Source: JAKFDI01 sp036676235 (GTDB taxonomy: Bacteria; Pseudomonadota; Gammaproteobacteria; Burkholderiales; Burkholderiaceae_C). Taken from it: DNA of 64,000 nt. Made by a program: the position numbers and the translations under genes. The notes under the pieces are model-generated. The model saw only the letters and a list, made by a program, of their open reading frames with translations, did no database searches and was not told the DNA's origin. This document shows positions 17,843-27,187 of this stretch, piece by piece. Numbering within the stretch: the first letter of the stretch is position 1; each line of letters opens with the position of its first letter. The stretch covers positions 1 to 64,000 of the forward strand of contig JAKFDI010000087.1 of the NCBI GenBank assembly GCA_036676235.1. Direction: 5' to 3'.

Positions 17843-20212
17843 TCAGTCCCTCGTCTTCAGCACGGCGACCAGGTCGAGCTTGTCGATGCGCCGGCGCACC
17901 AGCAAGGCGCTCGCCAGGCCGGCGGCAATGACGCACAACGCAGCCGCGGCATAGGTGCGCGGCAGGATCACCACCGGAAACAGGAACTGGTCGGACGCGA
18001 GCACGCCGTTCATGGCGACGACGAGCGCATACCCGAGCCACATGCCGATCGGCAGCGCGACGGCGATGACCAGTGCCAGTTCGCCGAGCAGCAACGCCGA
18101 CACCTCGCCCCGCGAGAAGCCGAGCACACGCAGACTTGCCAGTTCCCATCCCCGCTCGGCCAGAACGATGCGCGCGTTGTTGTAGACGACACCGATCGAT
18201 ATGACGGCCGCGAACGCAGTGAGGATGCTGCTCATGATGCGCACGTTGCGCGCGCTGATCTCTTCCATGTTGCGCAGCATGGTGGCCTTGCTGAAGGCCC
18301 CGGACGAGCGCGGCAGCGCCTTCGTCGCCTCCAGCAGCGCCGCCTCTCGGCCCCGTTCGACAGACAGCACGAAACCGGTGGACAGGTCTCCCTCTGCCAT
18401 CAACCGGTTGAGCACACGCCGATCGAGGTAGGCGTTCAGCCCCATCATCTCGCGCACGGTGGCCGTCACCGGCAGGGACAGCGTGCGCGCTTCGCCAGCG
18501 AGCAGTTGCGCCTCCACCCTGTCGCCCGGTCGCACGCCGAGCTTGGTGGCCAGCCGATCGGTGAGCACGAGCCCATCGTCCGCGAGCGACATGGTTCGAC
18601 CTTCCACGTCCACGATCCGGTACAGCTGCGGGTCTGCCGGGTAGCCGCGAAGCAGGCTGCGCTCCTTGCGATGACCGTGGCGAAGCGTCACCGGCACGAA
18701 CCGCACCGATTCGACCATCGTGACGCCGGGCAGGCGCGCAAGCTCCATGCGGGCGCGCACGTCGTCGACCGCCTCATACGTCCACAGGGTGACGTCCCCG
18801 CGCAGTCCGAGGTTGAACTGGGTGTCGACGATCGCGTCGATGGCGTCGCGCACGAAGTTGCCGGTGATCGTGACGGCAACGGCCGCTGCGATCCCGGCGA
18901 CCGACAGACCGGTCCGCACCGGTCGTCGCTCCACGTTGCGCAGGATCATGCGCAGCGCCGGCCCGATGCGACGCACACCGAGCCGCTCGAGCACGGTCGG
19001 TCTGTAGCGCCCAGGCGCCGGAGGGCGCATGGCGTCGGCCGGCGCGAGCCGCACGACGGCGCGGATCGCACCCAGCGTGCCCGCAGCGGCGGCGCCCACC
19101 GTCACCGCCGCGCTGCTCAGCACAAGCCACGGCGCGACGCGGTGCTCGAACGCCGGAAAGTGAAAGAACTCGGCGTAGAGTCGTGTCAGCATGGCGCCGA
19201 GCCAGCTGCCCAGGCCGATGCCAAGCATGAGGCCGCCGAACACGATGACCAGCACGAACTTGAGGTAGTGGACGGCAATGGCCCTGCTCGTGTAGCCCAG
19301 CGCCTTCAACGCTGCAATCTGCTCACGCTGCGTCTGTACGACGCGCGACACCACGACGTTCAGCAAGAAGGCTGCCACCGCCAGAAAGATCACCGGCAGG
19401 ACGCTGCCGAGCACCTGCTGCTCCTTGATCTCGTTGTCCAGCATGGCATGGGAGGTCTGCTGGTCGCGCCCGTGAACGTCCCGGCCACCATAGGCAGCCA
19501 ATGCGGCGGAGAGACGTTCCGCAACGGCTTCCTGCGAGCTTCCAGGCGCCAGCTTGACCGAAAGCCGGTTGAAGGCGCCCTTCATGTCGTAGGCCGCGGA
19601 GAGCACCTCCTGGTCGAGCCAGAAGACGCCGTAGCCTCGCTGGTCGGGCATGCCCCACAGGCCCGCGAAGATGAACTCGGGAGACAGCGCGGTGCCGACG
19701 ATGCGGAAGGTCCGCCGCTTGCCGTTCATGACCACGCCGAGCGAGTCGCCCAGTCTCAGGCCCCGTGCCTGGAAGAAGCCTTCGTTCACGAGCACGGGCA
19801 CCGCCGAGTCGGACGCGATGGCCTCTTGCAGGGCCCGGCCGGCACTGATCGACACGATGTTTATCTGCGGCGGCCGCCGAACGTCGATCCCGATGAGCTG
19901 CCCGACGATGGGATCGCTCACGTTCGGCATCTCGATGCGCACCATGGCGTCGACGCCGACCTCGACGTCGGCAACGCCCGGCAGCTGCCTGAGCGTTTCG
20001 GCGGTCGACGAAGGCGCCCGCTTGAGGGAGGCGAACACGTCGGCGAAGCGGCCGGCGACGTAGAACTCGTCGCGGGCAAGCGAAAGCGAGTCGACCCCGG
20101 ACAGGCTGGCAACGAAGCCGCCGATGCCGCTGGCGACGACGAGTGCGATCGTCAGTGCCTGGCTCCACATGCTGCGCAGATCCCGCATCAATTTGCGATC
20201 GAGCGCCTTCAT
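17843..20212 (-). CDS. ABC transporter permease with two FtsX domains
   Basis: A 789-residue permease. The first membrane helix (about 17-37) is followed by a large periplasmic MacB-like domain, then an FtsX core with QREQIAALKALGYTSRAI near residue 300. A second periplasmic domain and a second FtsX core follow, with ERGWELASLRVLGFSRGEV near residue 700. This long two-FtsX layout is that of lipoprotein or lipid export permeases rather than the shorter MacB. ATG 20212 is 5 bp after the ATPase stop. A longer open frame overlaps the ATPase gene and is rejected. Substrate unknown. Confidence 0.87.
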   Translation of the reverse strand: MKALDRKLMRDLRSMWSQALTIALVVASGIGGFVASLSGVDSLSLARDEFYVAGRFADVFASLKRAPSSTAETLRQLPGVADVEVGVDAMVRIEMPNVSDPIVGQLIGIDVRRPPQINIVSISAGRALQEAIASDSAVPVLVNEGFFQARGLRLGDSLGVVMNGKRRTFRIVGTALSPEFIFAGLWGMPDQRGYGVFWLDQEVLSAAYDMKGAFNRLSVKLAPGSSQEAVAERLSAALAAYGGRDVHGRDQQTSHAMLDNEIKEQQVLGSVLPVIFLAVAAFLLNVVVSRVVQTQREQIAALKALGYTSRAIAVHYLKFVLVIVFGGLMLGIGLGSWLGAMLTRLYAEFFHFPAFEHRVAPWLVLSSAAVTVGAAAAGTLGAIRAVVRLAPADAMRPPAPGRYRPTVLERLGVRRIGPALRMILRNVERRPVRTGLSVAGIAAAVAVTITGNFVRDAIDAIVDTQFNLGLRGDVTLWTYEAVDDVRARMELARLPGVTMVESVRFVPVTLRHGHRKERSLLRGYPADPQLYRIVDVEGRTMSLADDGLVLTDRLATKLGVRPGDRVEAQLLAGEARTLSLPVTATVREMMGLNAYLDRRVLNRLMAEGDLSTGFVLSVERGREAALLEATKALPRSSGAFSKATMLRNMEEISARNVRIMSSILTAFAAVISIGVVYNNARIVLAERGWELASLRVLGFSRGEVSALLLGELALVIAVALPIGMWLGYALVVAMNGVLASDQFLFPVVILPRTYAAAALCVIAAGLASALLVRRRIDKLDLVAVLKTRD

Positions 20213-20217
20213 GTCGC

Positions 20218-20943
<726 letters not shown>

Positions 20944-20971
20944 GTTCGTCCCCCCGGAAGGCCGTCGGCGC

Positions 20972-21568
20972 TCAGCCGGCGCGCGATCCCAGCCGCCGCA
21001 TCTTGTCCACCATGCGCGGCACCTTCTGTGCGGCGGCACTTTCGACACCTCCGAACAGGGTGGTCCGGACCGGCCGGATGCCGACGAACCGCAGGATGTT
21101 GCGCTCCAGCGACCTCACGCTGTGAGCACCGTAGAGCCAGCGATAGACGAACGCCGGCATGCCCATCGTGACCACCACGCGCGCCGAGCGCCCGGCGAGC
21201 AGCTTCTTCGGCAGCCGCGCAGGGCCTTGCGGCTCGCCCAGCGCGAACCCGGGCCTCGCCACCTGCTCGAAGAAGCCCTTGAGCACGGCCGGCATGTCAC
21301 CCAGCCAGAGCGGGAAGATGATGACCAGGTGCTCCGCGTCGCGAATGAGCGCTTGCGCCGGCACGAGCGACGGCGGCAGCGGCTCGCTCTCCCAGGCCCT
21401 CTTGCTGCGCAGCAAAGGGAAGTCGATCGCGCCGACGGCCAGCTCGAACACCTGATGCCCGGCCGCTCGGGCAGCCTCGGCATACGCCAGTGCCAGCGCG
21501 TGAGCCAGGTGCCCCGGCTGCGCGTCGGGGTGGCCTTGCAGCACGAGGATCCGCCGTCTTGTGCTCAT
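20972..21568 (-). CDS. NAD(P)H dehydrogenase (quinone)-like flavoprotein, KefF/MdaB type
   Basis: A 198-residue flavodoxin-fold oxidoreductase. The N-terminus ILVLQGHPDAQPGHLA matches the FMN/FAD phosphate loop of NQO1-type reductases. FPLWLGDMPAVLKGFFEQV is the family's central motif, and GMPAFVYRWLYGAHS follows. Such enzymes reduce quinones or electrophiles with two electrons. It is the first gene of the exporter operon and is divergent from the SDR. Association with an exporter suggests detoxification of redox-active compounds, which is inference. Confidence 0.85.
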   Translation of the reverse strand: MSTRRRILVLQGHPDAQPGHLAHALALAYAEAARAAGHQVFELAVGAIDFPLLRSKRAWESEPLPPSLVPAQALIRDAEHLVIIFPLWLGDMPAVLKGFFEQVARPGFALGEPQGPARLPKKLLAGRSARVVVTMGMPAFVYRWLYGAHSVRSLERNILRFVGIRPVRTTLFGGVESAAAQKVPRMVDKMRRLGSRAG

Positions 21569-21602
21569 GCGGCAAGCATCGGCCCGTCATGGCAGCAGAC
21601 GC

Positions 21603-21616
21603 TTGACGCATGTCAT
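21603..21616. promoter_or_regulatory. Degenerate FNR-like box before the quinone reductase gene
   Basis: TTGAC-GCAT-GTCAT. The centre is about 41 bp upstream of ATG 21568. The right half has one mismatch to GTCAA. It is accepted only because it shares a divergent intergenic region with a better box. Confidence 0.3.
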
Positions 21617-21649
21617 CCTCGAGCCTGGGCGTGACGCATGTGGCCAGGC

Positions 21650-21663
21650 TTGCGCCACGGCAA
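21650..21663. promoter_or_regulatory. Island palindrome with one mismatch before the SDR gene
   Basis: TTGCG-CCAC-GGCAA. The centre is about 60 bp before ATG 21716. A TTTGAT -10-like element at 21686-21691 fits class II spacing. The same GGCAA right half recurs at 27174-27187. Confidence 0.5.
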
Positions 21664-21715
21664 ACGCTGCTGCGACCGCTTGTTGTTTGATGCGGCTTTT
21701 CAAGGAGCTTCGACC

Positions 21716-22468
21716 ATGCTGCTGGAGAACAAGATCGCGTTGGTGACCGGCGCCGCCTCGGGAATCGGTCGGGCCATCGCACTGACCTATGCACGCGAGG
21801 GGGCCCGCGTCGTCGTCTCCGACTTGGACCCGGCCGGCGGCGAGGAGACGGTGCGCCTCGTCGGCGCTGCGGGCGGCGTCGCGCGCTTCGTGAGCGCCGA
21901 TGTCGCCTCACCGACTGACGGCGAAGCGCTGGTGGCGCAGACGGTGCAAGCCTTCGGGCGGCTGGACATCGCCTGCAACAACGCCGGCATCGGGGGCGAG
22001 ACCGCGCCCACCGCCGACTACCCGGTTGCCAGCTGGGATCAGGTGATCGCGGTCAACCTGTCGGGTGTGTTCTACGGCATGAAGTACCAGATCGCCCAGA
22101 TGCTGAGGAATGAGGGCGGCGCGATCGTCAATGTCGCTTCCATCCTCGGCCAGGTCGGCTTCGCCACGGCGCCGGCCTACACCGCGGCCAAGCATGGCGT
22201 GCTCGGTCTGACGCGGGCGGCCGCCGTCGAGTACGGCGCACTGGGCGTGCGGGTGAACGCGGTCGGGCCGGCGTTCATCCACACCCCGATGATCCAGAAG
22301 CTGGAGGACGACACGGCCACGCAGCAGGCGCTGGTGTCGATGCACCCGATCGGTCGGCTTGGAAGGCCCGAGGAAGTTGCCGAGCTCGTCGCATGGCTCA
22401 GCAGTGACCGGGCCTCCTTCGTGACCGGGTCCTACCACCCCGTCGACGGCGGTTACCTCGCACGCTAG
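21716..22468 (+). CDS. Short-chain dehydrogenase/reductase (SDR)
   Basis: A 250-residue classical SDR. Cofactor motif TGAASGIGRA lies near residues 12-21, NNAGIGG is present, and the active site is formed by Ser in NVASILGQVG and YTAAK. The C-terminal PVDGGYLAR is the usual end. The acidic residue after strand 2 (SDLDPAGG) suggests NAD rather than NADP. ATG 21716 has AAGGAG at about 21701-21706. Substrate is unknown. It is divergent from the quinone reductase gene and preceded by an island-type box. Confidence 0.9.
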   Translation: MLLENKIALVTGAASGIGRAIALTYAREGARVVVSDLDPAGGEETVRLVGAAGGVARFVSADVASPTDGEALVAQTVQAFGRLDIACNNAGIGGETAPTADYPVASWDQVIAVNLSGVFYGMKYQIAQMLRNEGGAIVNVASILGQVGFATAPAYTAAKHGVLGLTRAAAVEYGALGVRVNAVGPAFIHTPMIQKLEDDTATQQALVSMHPIGRLGRPEEVAELVAWLSSDRASFVTGSYHPVDGGYLAR

Positions 22469-22531
22469 GCATCAAGCCGGCACTCCGCTTTGCCAGCCTG
22501 CTCGGCAGGCGGCGTGAGCCTCGGCGCCAGA

Positions 22532-23887
22532 CTAGAGGTCGACGCTGTCCCCATACTCGGGCACTGCGGCCGGCCAAGCCTGCGCTTCTTCGATGCCGAG
22601 CCGCAGCGCATCAGCGGCCACGGGCTCACCGTGCGTCACGAAGACCTGCCGAGGCGCACGAGGCAGCCGGCCGAGCCAGGCCAGCAACTGGTCGCGGTCC
22701 GCATGCGCCGAGAGCATGTCGAGATTCGCGACTTCGGCCCGCACCGGTACATAGCTTCCGTGGATCTTCACGGCGTCGGCACCGGCCAGCAGGGCCGCGC
22801 CGCGTGTGCCGGCCGCCTGGTAGCCGGCAAAGAGAATGGTATTTCTCGCATGCGGCGCATAGGCCTTCAGATGATGGAGCACGCGCCCGCCGCTGGCCAT
22901 TCCGCTGGCCGACACGATGACAGACGGATAGTCCAGGCTGTTCAACGACTTGGACTCCTCCACCGAGTTCACGATCTTCGTCCCGGCGCTCAACGCGCGG
23001 CACTGCTCGCGCGACAGGCGATGCTCGTCCATGTGCCGCACGAGCAAGCGGGTTGCGTCCGCCGCCATGGGGCTGTTCAGGAACACGGGGAGATTCGGGA
23101 TGCGCCCCGCGCTCTTCAACTGCTGGATGCAGTGCAACAGCAGTTGTGCCCTGCCTACCGCGAAGGACGGGACCACCACCACTCCGCCACGCGCCGCGGT
23201 CCGGTTCACGACCTCCGCGATCGACGCGAGCGCATCGACCTTCGCGTGACGGCGGTTTCCGTACGTCGACTCGACGAGGACGAAGTCTGCGTCCTCCGGC
23301 GCCTGCGGCGCCCGCATCATCAGGTCGTCATCTCGTCCCAAGTCCCCGGAGAACAAGACGCTGCCTTCGCCCCAGCCGATGCGGATGCTCGACGCGCCCA
23401 GGATGTGACCCGCACGTTGCAGGCGCCAGGACCAATCGGGCCAGGGCGAGCACTCCTCCTGGAAAGGCACGACCTTGAAGCGGGAGAGCGACTGCCTCGC
23501 GTCCTGCTCCGTGTACAGAGGCAGCGCCGGCTTGTGCCTGGAAAAGCCGTGGCGGTTGGCGAACTCGGCTTCCTCCTCTTGCAGTCGCCCTGCATCGGGC
23601 AGCAGCAACTCGCACAACTCGCGGGTGGCCGCCGTGCAGAAGATGCTGCCCTTGAACCCCATCGCTACCAATCGCGGAATGAAGCCGCTGTGGTCGAGGT
23701 GCGCGTGTGTCAGCAGCACGGCATCGATTTCGCGGGGTTCGAATGGCAGTGCCGACCAGTTCTTCAGCCGCAACTGCTTGAGCCCCTGAAACAAGCCGCA
23801 GTCCACCAGCAGGCGGCGGCCCTTGTGGGTCAGCAGGTATTTGGACCCGGTCACGGCTCCCGTGCCGCCGAGAAACTGAATGCGCAT
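22532..23887 (-). CDS. Metallo-beta-lactamase fold, beta-CASP RNase-like protein
   Basis: A 451-residue protein with the metal motif HAHLDH near residue 60 and a second His in AGHILGASS. FSGDLGRDD and the beta-CASP insertion (about 200-380) with ESTYGNR, PSFAVGRAQ and SASGMASGGRVLHHL follow, then the C-terminal motif SAHADRDQLLAWLG. This is the architecture of the YSH1/CPSF-73-like exonuclease group (COG1236) that processes RNA. Archaeal-like members of this type are common in bacterial stress islands, but their RNA substrates are not known. It converges with the SDR gene. Confidence 0.87.
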   Translation of the reverse strand: MRIQFLGGTGAVTGSKYLLTHKGRRLLVDCGLFQGLKQLRLKNWSALPFEPREIDAVLLTHAHLDHSGFIPRLVAMGFKGSIFCTAATRELCELLLPDAGRLQEEEAEFANRHGFSRHKPALPLYTEQDARQSLSRFKVVPFQEECSPWPDWSWRLQRAGHILGASSIRIGWGEGSVLFSGDLGRDDDLMMRAPQAPEDADFVLVESTYGNRRHAKVDALASIAEVVNRTAARGGVVVVPSFAVGRAQLLLHCIQQLKSAGRIPNLPVFLNSPMAADATRLLVRHMDEHRLSREQCRALSAGTKIVNSVEESKSLNSLDYPSVIVSASGMASGGRVLHHLKAYAPHARNTILFAGYQAAGTRGAALLAGADAVKIHGSYVPVRAEVANLDMLSAHADRDQLLAWLGRLPRAPRQVFVTHGEPVAADALRLGIEEAQAWPAAVPEYGDSVDL

Positions 23888-23971
23888 GGCGTTCCTGTGG
23901 TGGGCATCAACCCGAACATTGAGGATAGTCGCGCGTGCCGCCGCGCAGAAGCTAACGACGATGCTTGCTCG

Positions 23972-24697
23972 TCAAGTGACGGGCCATCGGAGGGTGCGCC
24001 GTCGCGCAAGAACCGGTTCAAGCGCATCGCCGACGCAGCGGCTCAGCGCCTGGGCCAGCCGGGCGGCAGTCACCGGCCGGCCGCTCAGTCGCTCGCAGTC
24101 GACGGTGCGGGCAGCCAGCTGCGGCAAGTCCTCGGGTCGCCCGGCCGCCTCGCACAGCAGGTGCCAATCAGGTGGGCTGACGAGGGTGCCGCCCACGAGC
24201 AGCGCGGCCCCCGCCTGCCGGCGTTGCGCGAACCCGACCAGCTTGCGCCCAAGGGCGTCCGTGATCTCACCGCGCATGACGCTGCCGAAACACGCCCATC
24301 GTGCGTTCGTGGGTGCGGCGTCCGTCGAGTGTCCCTTCGAGGCCTCCAAGCGCCGCAGACCGAGCCTGTGCAAGGCCTCGACATGCGGCAATGCCATGAA
24401 TTCGTAGCCAGCGTCGATGCCGCGGCATATGCGGCGATCGTCACCGGGCAGTACCACCGACACACTCACGAGCCACGGGCCGGTCAGCACCATGCCACCG
24501 CCCGATTCCCGAACGTGCACCTGGGCGCGGCCCTTGAGTCTGTGGGCGACGTCATCCCGCAAGGCCTCCTGCGAGCGGCCCAGAACCACCGAAGGGGCGT
24601 GGTAGGTCCACACGCGAAACGAAGGCCCGACCCGGCCAGCAGCCACCTCGTCGAGCAGCCGCCGGTTCCAGGCCTGCTCGTCGGCGGCGGTATCTAT
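23972..24697 (-). CDS. Lipoate-protein ligase A family protein
   Basis: A BPL/LPL-fold ligase of about 241 residues that would attach lipoate or octanoate to the adjacent carrier. The family start pattern is clear (IDTAADEQAWNRRLLDEV, then VWTYHAPSVVLGRSQ). A Gly-rich RESGGGMVLTGP loop and GRKLVGFAQRR with the conserved Lys follow. The start is abnormal: no ATG, GTG or TTG lies near the domain start. Candidate ATA 24697-24695 overlaps the upstream TAG as ATAG and has GGGAGG just upstream. The next ATG is at 24916, deep inside the carrier gene. Either a rare start codon, upstream initiation or a sequence error applies. Confidence 0.75.
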   Translation of the reverse strand: MDTAADEQAWNRRLLDEVAAGRVGPSFRVWTYHAPSVVLGRSQEALRDDVAHRLKGRAQVHVRESGGGMVLTGPWLVSVSVVLPGDDRRICRGIDAGYEFMALPHVEALHRLGLRRLEASKGHSTDAAPTNARWACFGSVMRGEITDALGRKLVGFAQRRQAGAALLVGGTLVSPPDWHLLCEAAGRPEDLPQLAARTVDCERLSGRPVTAARLAQALSRCVGDALEPVLARRRTLRWPVT

Positions 24698-24945
24698 GCG
24701 GCCTCCCGCACCGTTGCAAGCGATGCCCCTCGCCGGAAGGTCGCGCCCGCCGGCACGTGGATCGCGTCGATCCGTCCGCTCACCGGGGTGGTGACGTCGA
24801 GCGTCGCCTTGACCAGCACGACCGTGGCCACCGTCTGGCCCGCCGTGACGCTCTCGCCGGGCGACACCTGCCAGCGTTCGAGGAGCGCCTCCACGCCGGC
24901 GTCGACGCCCTCCCAAGCGGCCTCATCGAGCGCAAGGGGTCTCAT
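24694..24945 (-). CDS. Free-standing lipoyl carrier domain
   Basis: An 83-residue protein that is a single biotinyl/lipoyl domain. It matches the lipoyl domain of E2 subunits from ERWQVSPGESVTAGQ to TPVSGRIDAIHVPAG. The attachment Lys is Lys46 in VLVKATLDV, where E2 proteins usually have ETDKAT. There is no acyltransferase domain. Its ATG overlaps the E1 beta stop (ATGA), so it is translationally coupled to the dehydrogenase. The predicted role is to accept an acyl group from E1 as a mobile carrier, which is inference. Confidence 0.85.
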   Translation of the reverse strand: MRPLALDEAAWEGVDAGVEALLERWQVSPGESVTAGQTVATVVLVKATLDVTTPVSGRIDAIHVPAGATFRRGASLATVREAA

Positions 24946-25982
24946 GCCGGCTGAACCGCCGCCAAGCGGCTGTCGATCAGCCGCCGAGCGGCGTCGACCA
25001 GGCTGGCCACCTGCGGAATGACGAACTGCTCCATGGGCCGGCTGTATGGGATCGGCACGTCGGGCACTGCCAGGCGCCGGATCGGCGCCTTCAACGTCAG
25101 GGTGTCGAGGTTCTCGGCCACCAGCGCGGCGATCTCGCCGGTCAGCCCGAAGCTCAGGTAGTCCTCGTCGGCCACCAGCAAACGGCCCGTCTTGGCGACC
25201 GAATCCAGCACGGTGCGCCGATCCAGAGGCACCAGCGTGCGCAGGTCGACCACCTCGGCGCTCACGCCGCCATGGGCCAGTTCCTCGGCCGCCAAGGTCG
25301 CCTTGTGCACCATCTGGCTGATGGTCACGATGGTCAGGTCCCGTCCCTCTCGCACCACGCGCGCCTGCCCAAAGGGCAGCACGTACGGCGTCTCGGGCAC
25401 CTCGGTCGTGCTGCCCTCGAAGTAGGCCATCCAGGGCAGGCCCATGAGCCCCTTGTGGTACATGAACATCACCGGGTTGTCGTCGCGGATGGCCTGGATC
25501 ATCAGGCCTTTGGCGTCGTAGGCATTCGACGGCACCACCACTTTGAGCCCCGGCATATGCGCGAACGTCGCGTACAGGCTTTGCGAGTGCTGTGCGGCAT
25601 CGCTGTAGCCGCCGCCGATCGCCGTGGTCAACACCACCGGAAGACGCAGGTTGCCGCCCGACATGTAGGTGTTCTTGGCGAGATGGTTGTAGATCTGGTC
25701 CATGCAGACGCCGAAGAAGTCCACGAACATCAACTCGGCGATGGGCCGCATGCCCGCGGCGGCGGCACCCGTGGCGGCGCCGATGAACGCCGTCTCCGAG
25801 ATCGGGGTGTCCATCACGCGTTCCTCGCCGAACTTCTGTAGCAGCCCCCCGGTGGCACCGAAGATGCCGCCGTAGACGCCGATGTCCTCTCCCATCACGA
25901 ACACCGACGGGTCGCGCTCCATCTCCTGGGCGACGGCCTCGCCGATCGCCTGCGCCATCGTCAACTTGCGTGTCGTACTCAT
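24942..25982 (-). CDS. 2-oxoacid/acetoin dehydrogenase E1 component, beta subunit
   Basis: A 346-residue E1 beta subunit of a thiamine diphosphate-dependent dehydrogenase. The pyrimidine-binding part contains FVMGEDIGVYGGIFGAT, DTPISETAFIG and QSLYATFAHMPGLKVVVPS. The transketolase C-terminal domain runs from about 210 with VVDLRTLVPLD. Sequence alone does not separate pyruvate, acetoin and branched-chain substrates. GAGGAG precedes ATG 25982. The gene follows E1 alpha by about 20 bp and is coupled to the lipoyl carrier. Family members form alpha2beta2 heterotetramers. Confidence 0.92.
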   Translation of the reverse strand: MSTTRKLTMAQAIGEAVAQEMERDPSVFVMGEDIGVYGGIFGATGGLLQKFGEERVMDTPISETAFIGAATGAAAAGMRPIAELMFVDFFGVCMDQIYNHLAKNTYMSGGNLRLPVVLTTAIGGGYSDAAQHSQSLYATFAHMPGLKVVVPSNAYDAKGLMIQAIRDDNPVMFMYHKGLMGLPWMAYFEGSTTEVPETPYVLPFGQARVVREGRDLTIVTISQMVHKATLAAEELAHGGVSAEVVDLRTLVPLDRRTVLDSVAKTGRLLVADEDYLSFGLTGEIAALVAENLDTLTLKAPIRRLAVPDVPIPYSRPMEQFVIPQVASLVDAARRLIDSRLAAVQPA

Positions 25983-26003
25983 GTCGTTCTCCTCGACAAC
26001 GGG

Positions 26004-27011
26004 TCAGGCAAAGACGTGCAGCAGCGCATCGTGCGCCAATGGATAGTCGCTTTCGCGGGCGAAGCGGAACGCCGCGTCCACGCGCTGGTGTGCGGTGGCG
26101 ACCAACTCGGCTTCCTCACGATCGGCGAGCCAGCCAAGCCGCTTCATCTCAGCGGCGAGCCGCGGGATCGGATCAGCCTGTCGCAAGGTGCTCACTTCGT
26201 CCTTGCGCCGGTACACCTGCGCGTCCCCTTCGAAGTGCCCCATGTAGCGGTCCGTCTTCACCTCGATGAGCGAGGGGCCTTCGCCGCGACGCGCACGCGC
26301 GATGGCCGGCGCGGCGGCATCGAACACCATCAGTGCATCGTTGCTTGGCACATGAACGCCCGGAATGCCGTAGGCGCTGGCGCGCTCCGCGACAGAAGGA
26401 ATCGACGTGGCGCGCGCCTTGGGGACGGAGATCGCCCACTGGTTGTCCTCGCAGACGAACACCACCGGCAGCTTCCAGAGCGCGGCCAGGTTCAGTGATT
26501 CGTGGAAGGCGCCCTGATTGGCAGCGCCTTCGCCGAAGAAGGCCACCGCCAACGCGTCGCTGCCCTGCTTCTTTGCGGCCAGCGCCGCCCCGCATGCCGG
26601 TGGAAGGCTGGCGCCGACGATGCCGCTGCAGCTGAAGCGATGCTCGGGGTCGAACAGGTGCATGTGCCCGCCCTTGCCTCGACCGAGCCCTGTCGCCTTG
26701 CCGAAAATCTCCGCCGTCATACGGTCCAGCGGCACGCCCTTCGCGATCGCGAAGTGGTGTGGGCGGTGCGTGCCGACCACGGTGTCGTCCTGCCGCAGGT
26801 GGGCGCACAGCCCCACCGCCACCGGCTCCTGCCCCGCTGCCAGATGCATCTCACCGGGTACCGGCCCGGACCCGATATCGAAGGCCAATCCCTTCTGGAT
26901 GTTCGGCGGCAGCTTGCCTTCGAGGTAGGCACTTGCCAAGGTTTCCTCGTAGTAGCGAATGGCCACCATCGTCTCGAGCATCCATCGCTGCTGTTCTCTC
27001 CTGGCGCTCAT
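26004..27011 (-). CDS. 2-oxoacid/acetoin dehydrogenase E1 component, alpha subunit
   Basis: A 335-residue E1 alpha subunit. The thiamine diphosphate/Mg motif is FFGEGAANQGAFHESLNLAA, with the GxG...N pattern intact. HRPHHFAIAKG and GRGKGGHMHLFDP lie before it, and the phosphorylation-loop region YMGHFEGDAQVYR after it. ATG 27011 is preceded by AGGAGG. It is the first gene of the four-gene operon and has two island boxes upstream. E1 decarboxylates a 2-oxoacid (or cleaves acetoin) and transfers the acyl group to lipoate; here the acceptor is probably the small carrier at 24694. Confidence 0.92.
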   Translation of the reverse strand: MSARREQQRWMLETMVAIRYYEETLASAYLEGKLPPNIQKGLAFDIGSGPVPGEMHLAAGQEPVAVGLCAHLRQDDTVVGTHRPHHFAIAKGVPLDRMTAEIFGKATGLGRGKGGHMHLFDPEHRFSCSGIVGASLPPACGAALAAKKQGSDALAVAFFGEGAANQGAFHESLNLAALWKLPVVFVCEDNQWAISVPKARATSIPSVAERASAYGIPGVHVPSNDALMVFDAAAPAIARARRGEGPSLIEVKTDRYMGHFEGDAQVYRRKDEVSTLRQADPIPRLAAEMKRLGWLADREEAELVATAHQRVDAAFRFARESDYPLAHDALLHVFA

Positions 27012-27101
27012 GAGCACCTCCTGTCCGTACGAAGTTCAACAATGACGGCGGGATGGTCCGCACGACGCAGAGCACCTTGTCATCACTGCGGTGGCGGCTG
27101 C

Positions 27102-27115
27102 TTGCGAATCCGCAA
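27102..27115. promoter_or_regulatory. Perfect island palindrome TTGCG-N4-CGCAA
   Basis: TTGCG-AATC-CGCAA. The centre is about 98 bp upstream of the E1 alpha ATG at 27011. It is the nearest of three boxes in this intergenic region. Confidence 0.65.
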
Positions 27116-27173
27116 GGGTTGCCAGGCATGCAGTTCAAGCGATGGCGCTGCCCGGGCAAGAGCTTGCGCGGTG

Positions 27174-27187
27174 GCAAGCCGCTGACG
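27174..27187. promoter_or_regulatory. Island palindrome with one mismatch
   Basis: TTGCG-CGGT-GGCAA. It lies 72 bp (centre to centre) from the perfect copy at 27102-27115, close to seven helical turns, so two regulator dimers could bind on one face of the DNA. Confidence 0.5.
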
